DNA of 64,000 nt, from NCBI RefSeq assembly GCF_010977555.1, contig NZ_CP048815.1, positions 5,262,501 through 5,326,500 of the forward strand, read 5' to 3'. The position numbers and the translations under genes were made by a program. The DNA is from Caulobacter rhizosphaerae (lineage in GTDB: Bacteria; Pseudomonadota; Alphaproteobacteria; Caulobacterales; Caulobacteraceae). Below the pieces are notes generated by a model. It did not search any database. It was not told where the DNA came from and worked only from the letters and a program-made list of their open reading frames with translations. This document shows positions 60,282 through 64,000 of the stretch, piece by piece (within the stretch, counting starts at the first letter, position 1; each line of letters starts with the position of its first letter).

Positions 60282-60827
60282 GTGATCCGCCGCCTGCCGG
60301 GGCCGCTCGCCGCCGTCCTGCTGACCACGGCCTCCATCGCCGCCTGCGTGGCCGGGCCCAGCGGCAATTCGCATCCGCCGCGCCCGGCCAAGGCCGTCGA
60401 CCTCGAGCGTTACGCCGGCCTCTGGTACGAGGCGGCGCGCTACGACATGCCGTTCGAGAGGGGCTGCGACGGGGTCACGGCGGTCTATTCCAAACGGCCC
60501 GACGGCCTGATCCGCGTGGTCAACACCTGCCATCAGGGCGGTCCGACCGGCCCCGTCAAGGTCAGCGAAGGCAAGGCCAAGGTCGCCGACCGGGCGACTG
60601 GAGCCAAGCTGAAGGTCTCGTTCTTCGGCCCGTTCTTCGTGGGCGACTACTGGGTGCTGGACCACGCCGACGACTACGGCTGGTCAATCGTCGGCGAGGG
60701 CTCGGGGCGCTATCTGTGGCTCCTGACCCGCAGGCCGCCGACCCCGGTGGAGTTGAAGGCGCTGATCGGGAGGGCCAGGGCGATGGGCTACGATACGTCG
60801 ATGCTGCGGGTGACGAAGCACTCTTGA
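60282..60827 (+). CDS. Lipocalin family lipoprotein 2 (Blc-like)
   Basis: 181 residues from the GTG at 60282, 2 bp after the previous stop. ASIAACVAG is a lipobox, so the Cys near residue 22 is probably lipidated. YAGLWYEAARYDMPFERGC is the lipocalin GxW motif, DHADDYGWSIVGEG and YLWLLTRRPPTP match the C-terminal strands. Clearly homologous to the gene upstream: a tandem duplication giving one periplasmic and one membrane-anchored lipocalin. Outer-membrane Blc proteins store or repair lysophospholipids and fatty acids. Confidence 0.88.
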   Translation: MIRRLPGPLAAVLLTTASIAACVAGPSGNSHPPRPAKAVDLERYAGLWYEAARYDMPFERGCDGVTAVYSKRPDGLIRVVNTCHQGGPTGPVKVSEGKAKVADRATGAKLKVSFFGPFFVGDYWVLDHADDYGWSIVGEGSGRYLWLLTRRPPTPVELKALIGRARAMGYDTSMLRVTKHS

Positions 60828-60832
60828 TCCGC

Positions 60833-60847
60833 GAACAAAGCTGGAAC
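60833..60847. promoter_or_regulatory. SOS (LexA) box upstream of mmcB
   Basis: GAAC-N7-GAAC, the alphaproteobacterial LexA operator (reverse of GTTC-N7-GTTC), 11 bp before the mmcB start. Both half-sites and the 7-bp spacing are exact. It also overlaps the palindrome GGAAC-ATG-GTTCC (60843-60855). Confidence 0.75.
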
Positions 60848-60858
60848 ATGGTTCCGGC

Positions 60859-61317
60859 ATGGACGTCGTCATCGATCTTCGGCCTTCGCGGCCCGAGACC
60901 ACCGGCCTGGTCACCCGCGGGGCCGGGCGGTTCCTGGTCTCGCTGGGCTATGCGCCCCTGGCCGAGGTGACCTTGCCCAACGGCCGCCGCGCCGACCTGA
61001 TGGCCCTGGGCCCCAAGGGCGACGTGCTGATCGTCGAGGTCAAGTCGGGGCTGGAGGACTTCCGGGTCGACCGCAAATGGCCCGAATACGCCCCCTTTTG
61101 TGACGCCTTCTATTTCGCGGTGTCACCGGACTTTCCCGAGGGGATCCTGCCCGACGAGCCGGGGCTGATCGTCGCCGACGGCTTCGGCGGCGCGGTGGTG
61201 CGCGAGGCGCCGGTCGCCCCGCTGGCCCCAGCGCGGCGCAAGGCCCTGACCCTGGCCTTCGCCCGGCTGGCCGCGCTGCGGGCCGCCGGCGTCACCGCCG
61301 AGCGGCTGTCCCTGTAA
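60859..61317 (+). CDS. mmcB: MmcB family DNA repair protein
   Basis: 152 residues of the MmcB type (PF06319), with a PD-(D/E)XK-like core: NGRRADLMALGPKGDVLIVEVKSG (catalytic-type Asp and the ExK motif), then YAPFCDAFYFAVSPDFP. In Caulobacter mmcB is SOS-induced and contributes to survival of UV and mitomycin C, linked with translesion synthesis. The LexA box at 60833-60847 supports that regulation here. Confidence 0.9.
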   Translation: MDVVIDLRPSRPETTGLVTRGAGRFLVSLGYAPLAEVTLPNGRRADLMALGPKGDVLIVEVKSGLEDFRVDRKWPEYAPFCDAFYFAVSPDFPEGILPDEPGLIVADGFGGAVVREAPVAPLAPARRKALTLAFARLAALRAAGVTAERLSL

Positions 61318-61320
61318 CGC

Positions 61321-61617
61321 CTAGCGGTCGAAGTTGCGGGCCAACAGGAAGCCGAACACCAGGCCGGCCACGAAGGTCCCGACCGCCAGGGCGACGGGAT
61401 GCTCCTCGGCCTGCTGGTGGGCGACCTGAGCCTTTTCGGCGGTCCAGGTCTTGCCGATATCGGCCTTCTCCGCGGCGTAGGTCCGGGCGACCTCAGCCTT
61501 TTCGGCCACGGTCTCGACGGCCTTTTCGACGGCGGCCTTGGCGCGCTTCACGCCAGCCTGGGCTTTCGTCTTGGCGGAGGCCTTGGGGGCCGGAGTCTTG
61601 ATCGTGAAGTCGGTCAT
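61321..61617 (-). CDS. Small coiled, membrane-anchored stress-type protein (98 aa)
   Basis: ATG at 61617. The first ~70 residues are Ala/Lys/Glu-rich helix (VEKAVETVAEKAEVARTYAA repeats). A single C-terminal transmembrane helix (ALAVGTFVAGLVFGFLLAR) ends in NFDR. This layout resembles YqjD/ElaB/DUF883 ribosome-associated inner-membrane proteins, but no exact family is recognised. Between mmcB and recQ, pointing the same way as recQ. Confidence 0.7.
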   Translation of the reverse strand: MTDFTIKTPAPKASAKTKAQAGVKRAKAAVEKAVETVAEKAEVARTYAAEKADIGKTWTAEKAQVAHQQAEEHPVALAVGTFVAGLVFGFLLARNFDR

Positions 61618-61692
61618 GCGAAATCCCGTGGAATGAGGCGCCAGCCAGCCTAACACATCGCGCCGTGAAACGTTTCCCTGTCCGGCGCCAAC

Positions 61693-63567
61693 TTAGTTGT
61701 CACGCACCACCTTCAGCACCGCCTCGCCATAGCGGTCCAGCTTGCCCTGACCCACCCCGCCGGCCTTGGCCAGGGCGGCGGCCGTGGCCGGGCGAGCGGC
61801 GGCGATCTCGGCCAGGGTGGCGTCGTGGAAGATCACATAGGGCGGCACGTGCTGCAGAGCCGCCTCCTCGCGCCGCCAGCTCCGCAGGGCCTCGAACAGG
61901 GCCTGGTCCTCCAGCGGCACGGTCAGGGCCTGGCGCTTGCGGGCCGTCTTGCCGGCGCCGGAACGTCCCGGACTGTCGGCCGTCGCCGCCTGCTGGCGCA
62001 CCGAGACCAGCCGCTCGCCGCGATAGACCTGGCGCACGCCCTCGCCGTCGCCCAGGCCGATCAGCGGCCGGCCGTCATTGGGGTCCTCGCGCAGCAGGCC
62101 CTCGAACACCAGGGTGTCGATCAGGTCGCGCCAGCCCTGGGGGCTGAACTCCTTGCCGATGCCGAAGGTCGACATCGTCGCCTCCGCCTGGGTGACGTCC
62201 TTGGTCTTGCCCAGCAGGTGGTCGACCAGCCGGCCGCGCCCGAACCGTCCGCCCATCCGGTGGGCGGCCGACAGAGCCTTCTGCGCGGCCTGGGTGGCGT
62301 CGACGCCGGTCGGCGGCGAGACGCAGATGTCGCAGACCCCGCAACGCTCGACCCCCTCCTCGCCGAAATAGCGGCGGACGGCGGCGGCGCGGCAGGTGAC
62401 GCCTTCCAGCATGGCGTAGAACTGGCGCAGCTTGCGCAGCTGCACGGCCTTGACCTCGTCGGGCGCGCTCTGGGCTTCGATCCGCCGCACGGCCCAGGCC
62501 AGGTCGGCCGAGCTGTAGAGGGTGATGCCCTCGGCCGGCTGGCGGTCACGGCCGGCGCGGCCGATCTCCTGCCAATAGGCCTCGATGGCGGCCGGCGGGT
62601 CGGCATGGATCACGAAGCGGACGTCGGGCTTGTCGACCCCCATGCCGAAGGCGATGGTCGCGACCATCACGGCCTCGTCGGCCTCCAGGAACTCCTCCAG
62701 CCGCCGAGCCCGCACGGCCTTGTCGAGGCCGGCGTGATAGGCCAGGGCGGGGATCCCTTCGGCGATCAGCTTCTCGGCCAGCTTCTCGGTGGAGTCCCGG
62801 CTGCCGGCATAGACGACCCCGGCGCGGTTGGGGCGCTCGGTGACCAGCTCGATGACCCGGTCGTGGCCCTTGCCCTTCTTGCGCTCGGCGTTCAGGGCCA
62901 GCTCGTGGCGGGCGAAGCTGTCGACGAACTCGGCCGCGCCCGAAAGGCGCAGCTCGGCGCGGATGTCGTCGCGGGTCCGGGCGTCGGCGGTGGCGGTGAC
63001 GGCCAGGCGGGGGGCATGCGGAAACACCTCGGCCAGGCGGCCCAGCATGCGGTATTCAGGCCGGAAGTCGTGGCCCCACTGGCTGACGCAGTGGGCCTCG
63101 TCGACCGCGACCAGTGACAGGGGCAGGCGCGACAGCCGCTCCAGCATCGACGGCTGCATCAGGCCCTCGGGCGACAGATACAGCAGGTCCAGCACCCCGG
63201 CGTCGATCCGCCGCCAGATCTCGGCCCGCTCCCCCGGCAGGGTGTTGCTGTCCAGCCGCTCGGCCGCCACCCCGGCCTGCTGTAGGCCGGCCACCTGGTC
63301 GGCCATCAGGGCGATCAGCGGCGAGACCACCAGGCCCAGGCCCGGACGGACCAGGGCGGGGATCTGGTAGCACAGGCTCTTGCCGCCGCCGGTCGGCAGC
63401 ACGGCCAGGGCGCTGCGCCCGGCCAGCAGCTCGCCGATCACCCCGGCTTGCAGGCCTCGGAAGTCCGCATGGCCGAAGGTGCGGCGCAGCACCTCGCGCG
63501 CCGCGTCGAGCGAGACGGCCGGCCCCGGCGCAGGGGCCCCGTATGCGGAATCAGGATGGTCGTACAC
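61693..63567 (-). CDS. recQ: ATP-dependent DNA helicase RecQ
   Basis: 624 residues. FRGLQAGVIGELLAGRSALAVLPTGGGKSLCYQIPAL (Walker A TGGGKS), VAVDEAHCVSQWGHDFRPEY (DEAH motif II and aromatic-rich loop), helicase motif VI IGRAGRDRQPAEG, then the RecQ-Ct zinc domain (CRAAAVRRYF, CGVCDICVSPP) and an HRDC domain (VPPYVIFHDATLAEIAAARP). Unwinds DNA 3'-5' in RecF-type recombination and fork repair. Divergent from the PBP gene. Confidence 0.96.
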   Translation of the reverse strand: MYDHPDSAYGAPAPGPAVSLDAAREVLRRTFGHADFRGLQAGVIGELLAGRSALAVLPTGGGKSLCYQIPALVRPGLGLVVSPLIALMADQVAGLQQAGVAAERLDSNTLPGERAEIWRRIDAGVLDLLYLSPEGLMQPSMLERLSRLPLSLVAVDEAHCVSQWGHDFRPEYRMLGRLAEVFPHAPRLAVTATADARTRDDIRAELRLSGAAEFVDSFARHELALNAERKKGKGHDRVIELVTERPNRAGVVYAGSRDSTEKLAEKLIAEGIPALAYHAGLDKAVRARRLEEFLEADEAVMVATIAFGMGVDKPDVRFVIHADPPAAIEAYWQEIGRAGRDRQPAEGITLYSSADLAWAVRRIEAQSAPDEVKAVQLRKLRQFYAMLEGVTCRAAAVRRYFGEEGVERCGVCDICVSPPTGVDATQAAQKALSAAHRMGGRFGRGRLVDHLLGKTKDVTQAEATMSTFGIGKEFSPQGWRDLIDTLVFEGLLREDPNDGRPLIGLGDGEGVRQVYRGERLVSVRQQAATADSPGRSGAGKTARKRQALTVPLEDQALFEALRSWRREEAALQHVPPYVIFHDATLAEIAAARPATAAALAKAGGVGQGKLDRYGEAVLKVVRDN

Positions 63568-63867
63568 AGGCGTCTTTTGACAGCGCGCGGGGGCCAGGCC
63601 AAGCGCGGCGCCATGATCCGGCCGCCAAAATCGGCTTGAAGGCTGACATCGGCTTCAACGGCCCCGCACGGAAGGTCGCCAGCATGTTCGCGCCGCGACC
63701 GGAGGGTGAAACGAACCATGAACACGCCCGGGGTGCAAGGGGGCGCGCGAGGCGGGTGAAGATGTGTTCATCTCTCGTCAATCTTGTCGCGCCTTCTGTG
63801 GGCATCGGCTAAACGAAGTGCGGCGCGGGCCCCGGGGCGACCGCGCGTTTGCGGGATTAAGGACGAC
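63568..63867. other. 300-bp divergent intergenic region, recQ / penicillin-binding protein
   Basis: No gene supported. It must hold the promoters of both divergent genes; I see no convincing -35/-10 pair or SOS box (a GAAC/GAAC pair at ~63710 has only 3-bp spacing). The downstream gene has a good AAGGACGAC ribosome site. Confidence 0.5.
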
Positions 63868-64000
63868 ATGGCCAACGGTACCTTCGGCGGGAACAAGCCG
63901 GCGAAGCCGCAACGCACGCCCCTGCAGGCGCTGCTCTACTGGACGGTCGTGCTGGGCGTCTGGGGCCTGATCTTCGTCGTCGCCTTCTTCGCGGTGTTCG
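63868..64000 (+). CDS. Probable class A penicillin-binding protein, N-terminus only
   Basis: Frame open to the window end. The short cytoplasmic part is MANGTFGGNKPAKPQRTPLQ, then a transmembrane helix (ALLYWTVVLGVWGLIFVVAF) ending in FAVF. This short polar head plus LYW-VLGVWGLI helix is typical of PBP1A-type transglycosylase/transpeptidases in alphaproteobacteria, but only 44 residues are visible, so the call is tentative. Confidence 0.4.
   Translation, partial: MANGTFGGNKPAKPQRTPLQALLYWTVVLGVWGLIFVVAFFAVF

Noticed and set aside
63700..63725. Second SOS box in front of the penicillin-binding protein gene
   Set aside because: Two GAAC tetramers occur but 3 bp apart rather than 7, so they do not match the LexA operator.

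Overview
This window is high-GC alphaproteobacterial chromosome, almost certainly from Caulobacter or a very close relative. The strongest evidence is a set of lineage-diagnostic genes: a crescentin-like coiled-coil protein (8732-10120) that carries the basic N-terminus of CreS, an HfsK-type holdfast N-acyltransferase (17305-18387), and a DivL-type cell-cycle pseudokinase with tyrosine in place of the phospho-accepting histidine (51627-53939). An SOS box of the alphaproteobacterial GAAC-N7-GAAC type sits in front of an mmcB-like gene. I see no tRNA, rRNA, CRISPR array, IS element, prophage or conjugation gene. This is core chromosome with dispersed intergenic palindromic repeats, not a mobile island.

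Layout. 1-5.0 kb: minus-strand accessory genes for a secreted unknown (cut by the window edge), a VOC-fold protein, a serralysin-like RTX metalloprotease and a TraB/GumN protein. 5.0-8.5 kb: the peroxide module, oxyR divergent from ahpC-ahpF with two OxyR-like sites between them. 8.7-10.2 kb: crescentin and its terminator. 10.3-21.9 kb: a secreted mono-heme protein, glutamate racemase, M3 and prolyl-oligopeptidase peptidases, a metal-responsive PadR/DUF2218 pair with a palindromic operator, HfsK, and a K+ channel with a zinc ribbon. 21.9-22.6 kb: a 0.7-kb gene-free stretch rich in nested inverted repeats. 22.6-27.2 kb: a tightly overlapping operon dapF-SDR-mtaB-endo/exonuclease-GFA.

27.2-33.0 kb: an SNase-like protein, a TRIC channel, ftsY-ispZ, a MarR regulator, rsgA and trxA. 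33.1-42.5 kb: a minus-strand operon tsaE-amgK-murU-addB-(membrane protein)-addA, combining tRNA modification, cell-wall recycling and double-strand-break repair. 42.6-49.8 kb: zapE, nudK and sdhCDAB followed by a Sel1-repeat gene. 49.9-51.5 kb: a ferredoxin reductase/[2Fe-2S] ferredoxin pair. 51.6-54.9 kb: divL, and a zincin-like protein that is an internal duplication with one decayed active site. 55-64 kb: a GH65-like glycosidase, SWIM protein, sirtuin, ferritin-like diiron protein, tandem lipocalins, mmcB, recQ and the start of a probable class A penicillin-binding protein.

Functionally the region mixes envelope and cell-shape genes (creS, murI, dapF, amgK, murU, hfsK, zapE, PBP), division and cell-cycle control (divL, ispZ), DNA repair (addAB, mmcB, recQ), oxidative and redox defence (oxyR, ahpCF, trxA) and energy metabolism (sdhCDAB). 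Four classes of intergenic repeat recur: GGGGACA...TGTCCCC palindromes (four copies), a ~130-bp element with CCTCCCCC inverted ends (two copies, plus one related hairpin), a 29-bp long inverted repeat, and ordinary GC-rich terminators.
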